Part shown: positions 52,725 to 63,952 of the stretch, piece by piece
How the letters are laid out: each line of letters starts with the position of its first letter
How positions within the stretch are numbered: the stretch's first letter is position 1
Assembly (NCBI RefSeq): GCF_026914185.1
Contig: NC_070561.1
Location: forward strand, 4,030,001-4,094,000
DNA: 64,000 bases
Source: Puccinia triticina
Lineage: Eukaryota > Basidiomycota > Pucciniomycetes > Pucciniales > Pucciniaceae
Direction: 5' to 3'
Made by a program: the position numbers and the translations under genes
The notes under the pieces: model-generated
The model's database searches: none
Told to the model about the DNA's origin: nothing
What the model saw: only the letters and a program-made list of their open reading frames with translations

Positions 52725-53009
52725 TATTTAAGGAGGGGGGGGGGAGGGGTGGTTCCCCCCAGGGGATCCGGTTTTGTCCTACCCCCTCCCTGGAGCGCGC
52801 TAATCATTTGATTAGGCCCCCCTTGATTTCCATTTTGACCGGCCCACTTTTGCTTGTTGCTGCGGCAAAAGCTGGAGGGTCAATCCAAGGTGCCCTCCGG
52901 GGTATTTGGGGATTATTTTCAACTTGTAATTTGTCTTTTGCTAATGAACATAGGCAAAACCCACGATCTTGCCTTCTGTGATTCTGTGGATTTAATAAAC
53001 TTGGATAAC
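52725..53009 (-). repeat. Promoter-like cassette A, copy 4
   Basis: Inverse orientation: TATTTAAGGAGGGGGG, CCCCAGGGGATCCGG, CTTTTGCTTGTTGCTGCGG, and end TTTAATAAACTTGGAT. About 30 bases later AAATGTTTGTAGTG (53029-53042) matches the inner face of the CACTA foldback terminus, so a CACTA-type end may be close by. Confidence 0.6.
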
Positions 53010-53043
53010 GCGGCAGCCAAACAGGGCCCAAATGTTTGTAGTG

Positions 53044-53812
53044 TGGGCTCTACTTAATAAGCTATATAGTAGCCCTGCTGACAGACATCTGAATGAATGG
53101 GCTCAAAATTGGAACCAGAACCAAAGACAGCCTCAACAGAAGATCTTCCCTCAATGTCATCAGACTGCCTCTGTATAGCCCAAACAGAATCCTAAACTGG
53201 GTTTGTAACATATTGCCAGTGTAGAAGGCACAGGGCTGATGACATGTAGGTTTGGTGAAGAGTTTTGGTTAAACGCTTTGTTGATGTTTTTCCAACCTTG
53301 ACCAAACTTTTCTGCCCATGGCATGTACACACTCTTTGTTTGAGCCAGTTTTTCAAGGTTGATTTGGGGTTGGTCTGCTTTGCTTCAGTTCTTGTAAGGG
53401 TGAATTACAAGATATACCCAGTCTATTCATACTAGATACATGACACAAAACTATTGACCCTTTTTGAAGTATCATACAGCCATTTTGGCTGTGAAAAATA
53501 ATGAATGTGAAAGCCCTACAATGCCAGACATGGTTATTTCTTGTCTACAGTCCATACAGCAATTTGTTTCAATCCTATATTTTGTACATTTTTTGCAGTT
53601 TGAAAGTAACCCTTTCAACATGGAAAAAAGCATAAGAAAGCATCCTGAAATATGAAATTCCCAATCATTCTGAATCTTTTTCCTTCCACTCAATCTTAAT
53701 CAAAATATGTGGTTTCAAATTGTGCTTGTTAGTGTATGGTTCATCTCAGCTTCTTTTGGAACTCTCCAGGTTCCAGAAAATACAGAAACTGAAATCATCA
53801 CTAATCTTGGTC
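53044..53812. other. AT-rich sequence left of the young copia element
   Basis: No clear gene. It is the same kind of sequence as 59037-61139 on the other side of the copia insertion, so before insertion the two were continuous and this may be the 5' part of that locus. Confidence 0.35.
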
Positions 53813-53817
53813 ACCTC

Positions 53818-54329
53818 TAAAGGAAATATTTTTGATGATTTGAATTGCTAAGTGAAGCCGACACACTTTGAAAGAAACAAGTTAGAAGAGTAGAACAAGA
53901 AATAAAGTAGAGAAACTTGAGACCAACATTTAGAGCAACAGAGATGTGAGGTGAGGCAGGGCTTGAAGGATGGACTCGGAGGGAAGAACAAGGAATGGAC
54001 AGAAGACTGTGTAGAGTTTGTTAGTTTGAGAGTTTGAGATGTGTTTTATGAGAAGCAGGATCTCACCAGACAGAAAGGACTTGAGTTCGGAGGAGGAAGA
54101 TAGAAAAGAAAATAAGAGTAAAGAGAAGAGAGGAGTGAAGCGAGGATAGTTGAGGAGTATGAGTGTCGAGATTGAAAGGGAGGATTTGAACAGATAGTCG
54201 ATTGATCTTGAGGTGGTTGATTGAGGTGGGTAATTGAATGGAATGAAGAAGAGCGAGAGAAAGCGAAGGAAAGAAGAGAGAAGTGAGAAGAGGAGCTGTC
54301 ACAGGTGTGACAGTGTTGTGATTTTTACA
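53818..54329 (-). repeat. 3' LTR of the young copia element
   Basis: 512 bp; differs from 58520-59031 by GGAGGAGGAAG versus GGAGGAAGAAG and GAAGCGAGG versus GAAGCAAGG. Confidence 0.95.
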
Positions 54330-54348
54330 CTCCCCGTGGCTGGAGAGA

Positions 54349-57300
54349 TCAGGCCGAGAAATGCGGGTCGACGGTCTTTGTGAGATTTAAGACTGAAGAT
54401 TTAGTGGCAGCCTTTGTCAGGGCATCCGCCAACATGTCGAAGGTGCGGATGAGGACGATCTTGATGTTTTTATGTTTCAGTTCCTGTCGAATGCCTTTAG
54501 TTTTGAGGTCAATGTGTCGGGTCTTAGGATTAGAACCGAATTTCTTCAACTTGTCGTCGAGACCCTTGTTGTCGATGTAATGAGATGTTGTAAATTTTTC
54601 TTTGAAATCTTGATCGTTCATCATAAGCCGTTTGTTGAGTTCTCTGTTGTCGATGTAGTGTGTTGCTGCGTCTACTTGAAGATCCCAAATGTCAGAAAGT
54701 AAGGCCTTCAACCAAGTTCCTTCGTGAAAGGAGTCTACTAAAGGATTCAGTTCGGCCTCTGTGGATGAATATGTTACGTTGTGTTGTCGACTGCTATTCC
54801 AGGAGACCAGAGCTCCAAATAGGTAGCAGAGGTATCCAGATTGAGATGTTCTGAAGACCGGATCGTCCCCCCATGAAGCGTTGCTGTAGATTTCAAGAAG
54901 CTCATTTGGTTTGCGGATTTCTAGGGTGAGTTTCAGGTCTCTAGTGTGTTGTATGTATTGCCAAACCTTTTTGACTTCATGCCAATGAGTCATTCCAGGT
55001 TTAACTGAGAAGCGAGCAAGACTCGAGACTGCGAAGCTGATGTCCGGGCGGGTGTATCCGGCAATGTAGTTCATGAGACCAATTGCTGATCGATAGTTGA
55101 CGTTTTCCTTCTTAAACAGCGCATGATCTTCGTCCGAGGCTTCCTTCAGTTTGAGATTGGGAGTGAGAGGTGTTGTAGAGGGTTTGGAGTTTGACAGACC
55201 GAGTTCTTCAAGACCGTGTTCAATGTGTTTTGGTTGTGACAATAGGATCTTGTTGTCTAGCCTCTTGAATTTCATGCCTAGGATAGTGTTGGGTTCATGA
55301 CACAATGAGTTGGAGAACCGTTTTTCGAACTTGTCCTTGAAATTGTTTCCCGGTCCCACCAAGACTAGGTCATCCACATGAAAAAACAATCGAGAGACTC
55401 CATCGTCGCACAGATAGAGGCACGGGTCGCAGTTTGACTCCTGGAACCCGACAGATTCTAGCCATGACCCGAGTGTCTCGTACCAGTTCTTTGGAGCCTG
55501 TTTGAGTCCGTACAGTGCCTTCTTGAGCTTGAGGTACGGAGCGCTTCGATTGACACCTTTCAGCGTTTTGATGTAGACATCTTCGGAAAGAGGAGCGTGT
55601 AGAAAGGCCCCTTGAACGTCAAACTGGGTGATTGATAAATTCTGGTGAAGTGCTTAAAGAAGGATCATTCGGAGTGTTGATACTTTACCGGTTGGAGCGA
55701 ATGTTTCACCATGATCTACACCTTTGATTTGATTGAAGCCTTGCACGCAGAGTCTGGCCTTATGTTTCAGAGGATCGCCGTGGCAATTGTCTTTGATTTT
55801 AAAGACCCACGTAGTGTCTAGCGGATTGGGAGGTTCATCGAAGTGATCGTCCCAGACTAGATGATTTTCAATTGATGTTACTTCTTTTTCGATAGCATCT
55901 CTCCAGAATTGCTCGTCTGCACACCTTATTGCAGATTCGAATGTGCTCGGTTCATAATAGTGATGAAAACCAAATCTGGTAGGTGGCTTGATGGTTGATC
56001 GATCCCTTAGAGTTCTGTGCTGCGGTTCAATCTCTTTCGGTTGATCGGGATTGGGCTTTAGAATCTGAGTAACTTGTTCGTCTGATTCTGAGTCTGAAGA
56101 GTCACTATTTTCTTCTTCTTGACCGATCTCCCGCTGACTCGGCAACTCTGAAGCGTTGTTTCCTGGTTCTTCCGCTGCAGTGCGTTGAGTCGCGGTTGAT
56201 TCTGAGATTTCAGCCAATTTGTCCGGGTGAAATTCTTCCCAGTCCGAAGCAATTTGAATTTCTTGTGGGCCCTTCAGAAAGCGCACGTGTTTAGAGTCGA
56301 TAACAGCGCCATTTTGACATATGATTCTATACGACTGAAGTAAAACGTTGAAACCCACAAGAAGCCCTTCTTGCCCCTTTACATCGAACTTCTTCCCCTT
56401 TACTCGGTTCATGTTCAGCACGACAGCGGTGGTTCCAAGAGGTTTGAGGAAGTCTTGCGGTAAGCTTTTCCCGTGAACGAGTTCCCATGGAGACTGGGTT
56501 TGACCTTTTCGCGGAATCTGATTCAACATCAGGCAGCAAGATTTGAGTACCTCGTGCCAGAAGCTTTTAGCTATTCCCGAAGCACAAAACGTTGCCCGCA
56601 TTGACTCAACAATAGTTCTATTTGCTCGTTCCGCTCTACCATTGTGTTCAGGGTGGTAGGGTTCGGATATCAGCCTTTGGATGTGATTTTTGTCGAGGAA
56701 TTTGACTAACCTGTTCCCCATGAATTCTCCTCCTCCATCGGAGCAGATGAGATTGGGGAAGTAGCCTCGTCTCTTGCTCTCAGATTTGAGTATGTTGATT
56801 AGGACATCGGTTGTGTCGTCCTTTCTTGCGATGGGGAATCCTGCAAGGTATCCAGAAAAGTTGTCGACTAGAGTGCGAATGAATCTAGACTTTATTTTTG
56901 ATTCCGGAGTTATAGGACCGATCAAGTCCAGGTGGATCCTTTTGAAGACTTTGGATGTTGAATCTGATTTGTTTTTGAAGGATTGTTTGGTGATTTTGGA
57001 AAGAGTGCATGCCTTGCCCTCAAATTTGTCTCTTTCCGTCTTTGAGATTGAGCTAGGAATGAATTGTTCGATGCGTTGTAACAAGACGTGTCCAAACTTC
57101 TCATGAATCGATTTGAGATATTCAGACGCTGCCTGTGAGAAATTTGCAGAGTATTTGACCCTCCCACCTACAGCGTTTGGATTGTCTATAACAAATATAT
57201 TGTTCTCGACCTTGCCTTTGAAGCGACAGACTCCGTCCTTTGCTACAGTAAAACTGTCTCTCCTCGCCGATACTTCACATCCCTTTTCTAGCAGAACTCC

Positions 57301-58491
57301 AGCGCTGACTAAGTTGATGACAATGTCGGGAACGTACAGGCACCCATCGATGGAAATCGTTGATTGTCCCCATTGTAGGGTTACTCTTCCTATACCCTTG
57401 ATTGGTAAGGTGGCTCCTTCCTTGCCGGTTCGGATCACGTCCCGATCGCCAAGTTCAAGTTTGTCGAAGAATTTTGTGTCGTTGAATATATGCGCAGATG
57501 CGCCACTGTCCAACACAATCTTGAATTTGGGGTTGCCGATTTCGGTCCATGGCGTAACCAATGACAGATAGTAATTTACGTTGTCGCCATTTTTGCTCGC
57601 TTGCCATTTTGCTTGAGCGTCTCGCCACCATTCTGGAGCTTTTTCGGAGTGCAGGTGCCAGCAAGAGTCCGCCGTGTGATTCGCGTCTTGCTTGGGATTG
57701 TGATAGCCAGGAGTGCATCTCTTGGAACTGTTCGATCCGGACGATCCTTGTCCCCCTTTTTGATTTGGCCTCTGCGTTCTCGTCGATACCAGCGCTGCTT
57801 GAGTCGATGATGAGGACTCCTTGACTTTGGCTCGATTTTCATTATTGAACTGTGTCAAGTGGTTGCAGACAAATTGTACCGTTAGATTTTTATCGGAGTG
57901 CATGATTTGCCGTTTCAGGAGTTGCAAGTTATCCGGTAGTTTGAATAGGATAAGATAGGCGAGTATGTCTTGTGGAAGATCGATTCCTACGTCGACGAGT
58001 TTCTTAATCGCAACTTTGATGTCCGTTACGAAAGCTTCCAAGGCATCTTCTTTGAATCTGACATACAGAAATTCGTTGAAAACTCTCGCGCGATTCGCGG
58101 ATTCATCGGACGCAAAGCGATCTTTGATAGCCTTCCAGAGATCCTTTGCGGATCCTCGATTGTCTGCCGTGACGATGTTATTGTGCGTCACACTGTCCAT
58201 TTTTGATATGAAAAGAAGCTTCAGCTCGGCGTTGACGTCGTCTGCTAGAGGTATGACGTTCGGTGGTTGAGAGTCTAGAGCAGTGAGAACCCCCCGTAAC
58301 TCTAGCAGCGCCGTGATTTTGTCCTTCCAGATCGAGTAGTTTTCTTCCGATAGCTGGGGTGTTGTTTCCAGCGCCGTCTTGAGCATTGCTTGCCGGAAGC
58401 CATCGCTATTCGTCGAACCTGCCATCCTCGTCGTATCAATGATCTCAATCGACGGTACCTGCTGTCGTCCTGCGCCGGCTTCACTTGTCAT
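54349..58491 (-). pseudogene. Copia gag-pol polyprotein, 1,380 codons with one stop
   Basis: Starts at 58491 (MTSEAGAGRQQ), 28 bases after the 5' LTR. Domains: gag with UBN2-like helices, a CTPGYHNP..CWHLH knuckle-like motif, protease LDSGASAHIFND, integrase (LDLIGPITPESK, ICSDGGGEFMG, EHNGRAERANRT), RT (FHVDDLVLVGPG) and RNase H. One TAA at 55654-55656 (RMILL-stop-ALHQNL) splits it; the frame then stays open to 54349. Two odd residues: the integrase finger reads KACTLSK where CxxC is usual, and RNase H reads YSNASWGDD where the first Asp is normally kept. This copy therefore looks unable to transpose alone. Confidence 0.93.
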
Positions 58492-58519
58492 AAAACGGTC
58501 GGTCGAAGGCTTTTAACCG

Positions 58520-59031
58520 TAAAGGAAATATTTTTGATGATTTGAATTGCTAAGTGAAGCCGACACACTTTGAAAGAAACAAGTTAGAAGAGTAGAACAA
58601 GAAATAAAGTAGAGAAACTTGAGACCAACATTTAGAGCAACAGAGATGTGAGGTGAGGCAGGGCTTGAAGGATGGACTCGGAGGGAAGAACAAGGAATGG
58701 ACAGAAGACTGTGTAGAGTTTGTTAGTTTGAGAGTTTGAGATGTGTTTTATGAGAAGCAGGATCTCACCAGACAGAAAGGACTTGAGTTCGGAGGAAGAA
58801 GATAGAAAAGAAAATAAGAGTAAAGAGAAGAGAGGAGTGAAGCAAGGATAGTTGAGGAGTATGAGTGTCGAGATTGAAAGGGAGGATTTGAACAGATAGT
58901 CGATTGATCTTGAGGTGGTTGATTGAGGTGGGTAATTGAATGGAATGAAGAAGAGCGAGAGAAAGCGAAGGAAAGAAGAGAGAAGTGAGAAGAGGAGCTG
59001 TCACAGGTGTGACAGTGTTGTGATTTTTACA
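58520..59031 (-). repeat. 5' LTR of the young copia element
   Basis: 512 bp. On the minus strand it is followed by CGGTTAAAAGCC, possibly the primer-binding site; it resembles the GGTTATGAGCC sites of the TRIM and the other copia element but is not identical. Confidence 0.95.
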
Positions 59032-59356
59032 ACCTCAATACTCTTGAGGGTATGGATATTTTTCTCTTGAACATTAATCTCATATTTTTCAACAAGCCTA
59101 TTTCCTTGCTGATGTTCATTTCTTCCCAGTCCAACCCTGTTCCCCGCCAAACATTCCATCAGATACTCCCAATAGGGATGCAATGCAAGAACAAGAGCTA
59201 TCAATATCTCTTCCAAGTGATTTCAATGACATCAGAAACCAAGAAGATCCCAAGGGATATTGGGAAAAAAGGATAAGCCATGGTAGAGTGAGGCCCAGTG
59301 AGGATAGAACATGTTGGTTAAGTTCCTTAAATGCTCAAATATTTTTCCTGGATTGA

Positions 59357-60157
59357 TTGACATCTGAAATTGATTGGTATTTTCTTTTGGAAGGCAATAA
59401 TATCAAAAGGAAGCTGGAACAAAATAAAGGTAAATTTGTATGCCATTCTTATGCTCTACCCTTTTTGCTTCCATTACTAAACAAAAAAAGGACAAATGAA
59501 CTATCTTGCTATTTAGAACAGCTGATTTGGCTTGAAGAAGAGTTTGAAGTGCTCAAGCAACTCAATGATTCTCTCATTAATGAACAGAAAGAGCCTAAAA
59601 TTAGAGAATTTCTAGCCAATTATCAAGAGTATTTGAAAGTCTTCAGAAAGTTGGAATTTTGTGACATATTGGAAGTTGATCCAACCGCTTCAACAATCCC
59701 ACATTTGATTGAATTGCTTGGACAAGAGCAACCACAGGCTGAATTTCTCAAATGTTTACCAGATTCTGTCTTTCCAATGATTGCAAAACACACATCAATA
59801 AAAAAACATGCCACTGAATTCTTAGATGACATCAAGGAGCTCTTTTCTTATTACAGGATTCACCACAAAGAGCTAAAATATGACCTATACTATATTGCAT
59901 ATCAAATACCAGTTAATCACATATTCAAAGCAATTGAGCATTTTTTCAAGAATGGATTTATTTATGAGGAAGATATCCAAAGACTATTTCAAGAAGATGA
60001 AGTTCTATGGTATTTAGTTTATCACAAGATTGGAAAGCTTCTTGCAATCCTTCCAGAAGTTTTGGTGAGATATTCTGGTACAGATCTGACTCAACATTGG
60101 CTTTGGGCTTCAGATTTTGAGTTCCTTCAAGGTAAATTTCCTATCACAGAAAGCTGA
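59357..60157 (+). CDS. Unrecognised AT-rich gene, first exon-like frame
   Basis: About 260 codons of consistent protein-like sequence, rich in Leu, Glu, Lys and aromatic residues (LNKKRTNELSCYLEQLIW, IKELFSYYRIHHKELKYDLY, IPVNHIFKAIEHFFKNGF). It looks helical. No ATG-start certainty: the frame may be entered from an upstream exon (AG at about 59394 or 59405). No signal peptide or known domain. Codon use is AT-biased, unlike the GC-richer transposons around it; this is typical of lineage-specific hypothetical genes in rusts. The copia insertion at 53818-59031 lies just upstream and may have cut its 5' part. Confidence 0.5.
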   Translation: MTSEIDWYFLLEGNNIKRKLEQNKGKFVCHSYALPFLLPLLNKKRTNELSCYLEQLIWLEEEFEVLKQLNDSLINEQKEPKIREFLANYQEYLKVFRKLEFCDILEVDPTASTIPHLIELLGQEQPQAEFLKCLPDSVFPMIAKHTSIKKHATEFLDDIKELFSYYRIHHKELKYDLYYIAYQIPVNHIFKAIEHFFKNGFIYEEDIQRLFQEDEVLWYLVYHKIGKLLAILPEVLVRYSGTDLTQHWLWASDFEFLQGKFPITES

Positions 60158-60374
60158 AAGTTAAGATTTCTTGTTATGCCTCAGCTTCAAGATACTGATG
60201 AGATATCATTTCTTTTACTGTTAATAAATAAAAACTAAATAAGCATTCACCAATTTTGATGAAGATAGAATAAATCTGAGAGTTTACAGTCAAAATTTTG
60301 AGGAAAGTTATAATGATTATCAAGAATCTACATATCACACAATAAAACAATGTCCCAGATTTAAATTCTCCTTC

Positions 60375-61139
60375 TTGCAATTCCAATCAGGTAACAAATA
60401 TATCAATCATCTTAAATGTACTCATTCCTCAAAAGCAGAGAATGAAAACCTCCTTTTGAAAGGTGAATCAGTAAATGAGAAAGAATTTAAATATGATGTA
60501 ACAAAACTCATAGTTATTTTGCTGAAACTCTGCCCAAATATGAATTTGCCATCTGGAAGTTGCAAGCTCACACAAAAGTTGGCTTATGATATTTGTGAAA
60601 TGTTGGAATTTATTGAAAGGAAGTTTTTTCCGGGTATTATCAGACATACCTTGGATAAATATCAACATAGCATCCTTGGTTTATTGAAGAAATATCCTAC
60701 AATAGTCTCATATACATCAGAGAGATTTCCATATACATCAGAGATATTTCCAGGGAGATATCTTAGAAAGAAGGAAGTATTTATCCCAAAATACTTTGAG
60801 AAAAAATTCAAGATGTTATTGTTATCTAACCGTATTTTTGGAATCCAAGAATGTATAGAATCTACATTTAGAGAAAAATCTTATATCTTTGATCAAACAC
60901 TCTGGAAACTTCCCAGAGATTTCAACTCACTTTACAAAGAACAATGCAGTAAAATATCAGACATGATTGTAGAATATGAAGGGGTTCAAAATATGCTTGA
61001 AAATGATATTGAAAAAGAAATAGAAGATGAATTCATAAAATTCAAGGAGCTTACACAAATAAAGTATTACTCAACAGGACTTCATAAAACAATCAAAGCA
61101 TTAATGAATAAGATGAATTCCAAAATACAAGTTTATTAA
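60375..61139 (+). CDS. Unrecognised AT-rich gene, second exon-like frame
   Basis: Probably the continuation of 59357-60157 after intron-like AT-rich sequence (60158-60390, AG at 60389-60390). 240 codons with CPNMNLPSGSCKLTQKLAYD, a duplicated phrase YTSERFPYTSEIFPG, and a charged end (DIEKEIEDEFIKFKELTQ). It ends in TAA 61137-61139 inside CAAGTTTATTAAAACCAC, the start of a cassette-type repeat, so the native C-terminus may have been replaced. No family recognised. Confidence 0.5.
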   Translation: MQFQSGNKYINHLKCTHSSKAENENLLLKGESVNEKEFKYDVTKLIVILLKLCPNMNLPSGSCKLTQKLAYDICEMLEFIERKFFPGIIRHTLDKYQHSILGLLKKYPTIVSYTSERFPYTSEIFPGRYLRKKEVFIPKYFEKKFKMLLLSNRIFGIQECIESTFREKSYIFDQTLWKLPRDFNSLYKEQCSKISDMIVEYEGVQNMLENDIEKEIEDEFIKFKELTQIKYYSTGLHKTIKALMNKMNSKIQVY

Positions 61140-61400
61140 AACCACAGTTTCACAGAAACTGACTTGATGGGTTCATGCTGCATTTTGTTGAAATTGCAGG
61201 CAAAAAAATAAAGGTTTGATATTTGTGTTTTTTAAGTTTAAAAAGTTCAAGTTTGTTTTTTTGTTTAAGTTTAGAGTTGTTTTGTTCAAGTGTAAATTTT
61301 TGGTTTTCATTTTTTTATATGTTTTGATTGTGGTCATATTTTTTGTTGGGGGTTGAGCAATTGACTCCCTCAAATTACAAAATCAACTCCCAAACGCAGT
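61128..61400 (+). repeat. Cassette A end, copy 5, with AT-rich tail
   Basis: CAAGTTTATTAAAACCACAG and the following A/T-rich tract match the inverse of 37540-37731. The conserved GC-rich core is absent. Confidence 0.55.
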
Positions 61401-61980
61401 TTACGTTGCGCGGACCGCTTTGGGACGTCTTCCCCGGGTCCTCCTGACCGCATTTTGACCTGGGGGCGTATTGGGAGTCGGAATTGTAATTCCGCGATGC
61501 CAAACGTGAGTTGGGATTTTAATCCAAGTTAATTAAAACCAGGGTTTTGTGGAAAAAAAATTCAAGGGTTTCCCCTATTTTTTATCCACAAAATAACAAA
61601 GAAAGGGTTTCCCCTATCTTTTGATCACAAAAAAGCAAAAAAAGGCTTCCCCTATCTGAGGAAAGCCTCCACAAAAAACACAACCTAGCCCAACACCAGC
61701 CAAAGCTGCTGCACCCAGGCACATACTGCCGCCCAACTCACGAAATGGGTCAAACAGTATGTAAGGAATTCCCCCAGCAGCGCGGTGGCAATCTGCTAAG
61801 TGGGGGCCAGCTCTTTAACCCCCCAGGCTGTGCAAATGCATATGCAGCAGCGGGGGAGCTTGAGACGCACCGCCAGCTGGAATTACAGCAAAAACGGCTG
61901 CACCTGGGGGGACAACCTGACTGGCCAGCTCGCGGCCTTACATAGCCGAGCCCCCGCGGGCCTCTGGCTTTGATTTCGAG
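61401..61980. other. No supported gene
   Basis: Contains a repeated phrase GGGTTTCCCCTATCTTTT (61567, 61607, 61640) and GC-rich sequence with no reliable frame. Confidence 0.3.
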
Positions 61981-62030
61981 TTACTCCTGGGTTCACAACC
62001 AACGCCACGGCAACAGCGCCCGAAACACCG

Positions 62031-62650
62031 CCATGGCGAAAAATACCACTTTCATGGAAACAATGCATACCAGTACTGGTATCAAACAAACACCGCCGCT
62101 ACAGATAAATAAACACGGTATGCGCCTCTGTCTCAATTCAGCAAATATGTGTATGACTTTGAAGCTGACGTTCGCGAAACACGTAGGGCAGGTGAAAAAG
62201 AACGTAGATTCTCTTTCTCCTTGACATCCTCCTTGAACCTGATCGGCATGCGCACGAAGCGGAAGAAGACGACGACAGTGGGGCATGAGACTCACTGGCA
62301 GAAGGAGTACAACGAGCTGAAGCGATGGGACTGGCTGGACCTGAGCGCCACTCCGCGGCGCCTGCTGTGGGCCTTGGAGTCTGAGGAGGCCCACTTGGCC
62401 AGGAGGCCGACAAGGAGGAAGGCGGATGGGAGTCCGGATACGTCGACGGGCGCGCTCGAGAGGCCAGCTCCTGACCATCACCTCCTTCCCAAGAGAAATA
62501 CCAAGCTTGTTGCTCCAGCTGATGATTATAGTCACCTGTCCCTGCAGGCTGATCTGTCCCCGGACCGGTACTTGAATCCAGCCGGCTATCATCATGGGCT
62601 CAATGATGATGATGATGATGTGGCCGCTCACAAAGAACAAGATGTCTAAT
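62031..62650 (+). CDS. Unrecognised GC-rich exon(s), basic then acidic
   Basis: The frame from about 62143 to TAA 62647-62649 encodes YDFEADVRETRRAGEKERRF, SSLNLIGMRTKRKKTTTVGH, KEYNELKRWDWLDLS and an Asp run (NDDDDDVAAHKEQD). Just upstream the same frame reads HGEKYHFHGNNAYQYWYQTN before a TAA near 62110. Charge pattern and lack of repeats favour a real, perhaps damaged, gene. I do not recognise it. Confidence 0.35.
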
Positions 62651-62734
62651 TTCTGGTCATCCAAAAAGAGAAGTTCAGTCCCACAGCCGTCCTCCAATCC
62701 CCCACACCAACCATCCATACGTATCCTGATTCTG

Positions 62735-63172
62735 ATGTGTTGGTTTCATGTAGTCACCAATATCCAGCAGCTGAGCAACAAGGTTTCGTTCTCGGCCCTT
62801 GTCCATCCACCAACGGGGCCCGGCGGCCACCCGGCGAATTTTGTGTCTTCAAATATCTATCTCAGACCGCTGCCGTCGACCTTCACCCCGCTTGCGCTGC
62901 ACAAACTATGCATGTCCATGGTCCGTCGTCGCATTGTCAGCAGCAGCACTGGACACCATCAGCCCAAGCTGCTCACCCTCGACCCGGCCCACTCCTCCGA
63001 CCACAGCCCGGCCAAAGAGCTGCTTGCCGGTCCCGGAGGCAGAGTCTCATCCCCCAACAACAACAGCAACGACGAGGGAGATGAGTATTCTGAGAATGAG
63101 AACTTCAGGATCCTCAGCGTTAAGGTGATGCCCAAAGAGGAAGATCAAGCTTCCTTGGGCGCCTGTAAAGGT
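62735..63172 (+). CDS. Unrecognised exon upstream of the terminal exon
   Basis: Open frame with VVTNIQQLSNKVSFSALVHP, NIYLRPLPSTFTPLALHKL, MVRRRIVSSS, a Ser/Asn/Asp-rich stretch and NFRILSVKVMPKEEDQ, ending before a possible donor (AAAG followed by GTACAT, about 63172). It could belong with the terminal exon at 63824. Confidence 0.35.
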
Positions 63173-63409
63173 ACATAAACTTGTCTCCGCATCCTGCGGA
63201 TTCTTTGGGCCAAAACTGTACCCTGGTTCCTTCCTATGCTTAGGTACATAACTCATCTATTTGGGTATTGACGGTTTTTAGGGTTTGGGTTCTGTTTATG
63301 GAACTCAGCCGAGGCGTCTACCTGTTACATCAAAGGGTTAAGAGCGCATGGATACCAGGCGAGCTATGCCGTACATGACGTCCTTCTACCCTGCCAAAAA
63401 AAACAAACC

Positions 63410-63695
63410 AGAGGCAACAGTGGGTCAGCTACGCTACCATAGCTGTTAGCGTAGCGTAGCGCAGCGCAGCGCAAATACACTATTTTTTAGCGTAGTGTTA
63501 GCGCAATTGTTCACATCTGCGCTAACGCTACGCGCACAGAATGCAAAGCTATTTTAACTTTTAGCGTAGCTTTAGCACAGATTCGCGCAATGGCGCTAAC
63601 GCTAAGCACGCAGGGCGCAAAAGAGTGTTTGCTACGCTGCGCTACAGCGCTTTTTGAGGCAAAAAAGGCCTTTTTTGCTGACCAAGCTTGTGGGT
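63410..63695. mobile_element. MITE rich in TAGCGTAGCG, probably hAT-like
   Basis: CAGTGGGTCAGCTACGCTA at the left and an inverse-like GCTGACCAAGCTTG at the right share GGTCAGC. The interior is GCTAACGCTACG and TAGCGTAGCG inverted units. Edges are approximate and no target duplication was found. Confidence 0.5.
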
Positions 63696-63823
63696 TATCC
63701 TCAACAGATGGCGGTTATTTGACGTGCAAGGTAAGGCCTGACTGTCTAAACACCACAACAGGGTGTAAGGACTCACTCAAAAAGTTGGGACCCAGCTGAC
63801 TCGAGTGATTGGTCTGCCTACAG

Positions 63824-63952
63824 ACCGTTGAATTGCATTCCAAAGATTTCTCCATGGCCTTGGCTGTCACCCCAGTTATCAACTGGTGGTTCTACAACAG
63901 TATCTACACCAAACAGTACATGTCTACGCCCACGCCAAATCCGCTCGGCTAG
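63824..63952 (+). CDS. Terminal exon of an unidentified protein gene
   Basis: After a good acceptor (CTGCCTACAG), 42 codons: TVELHSKDFSMALAVTPVIN, then WWFYNSIYTKQYM, ending PTPNPLG and TAG at 63950-63952. An exon GLSSTDGGYLTCK before a GTAAGG donor (63729-63734) joins in phase 0. The protein is hydrophobic/aromatic here. Family unknown. Confidence 0.55.
   Translation, partial: TVELHSKDFSMALAVTPVINWWFYNSIYTKQYMSTPTPNPLG

Larger units (their letters stand above)
53818..59031 (-). mobile_element. Young, nearly complete Ty1/copia retrotransposon
   Basis: 5,214 bp with two 512-bp LTRs differing at only two positions (both G/A), TSD ACCTC (53813-53817, 59032-59036). LTRs start TG and end TTTCCTTTA on the minus strand, so the usual CA end is absent. 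Gag-pol is one frame with a single in-frame stop. The purine stretch GGGGAG precedes the 3' LTR. Confidence 0.95.

Noticed and set aside
61993..62718. 241-codon minus-strand frame
   Set aside because: It is antisense to better-looking plus-strand coding; its Ile and Leu runs mirror Asp-coding repeats on the other strand.
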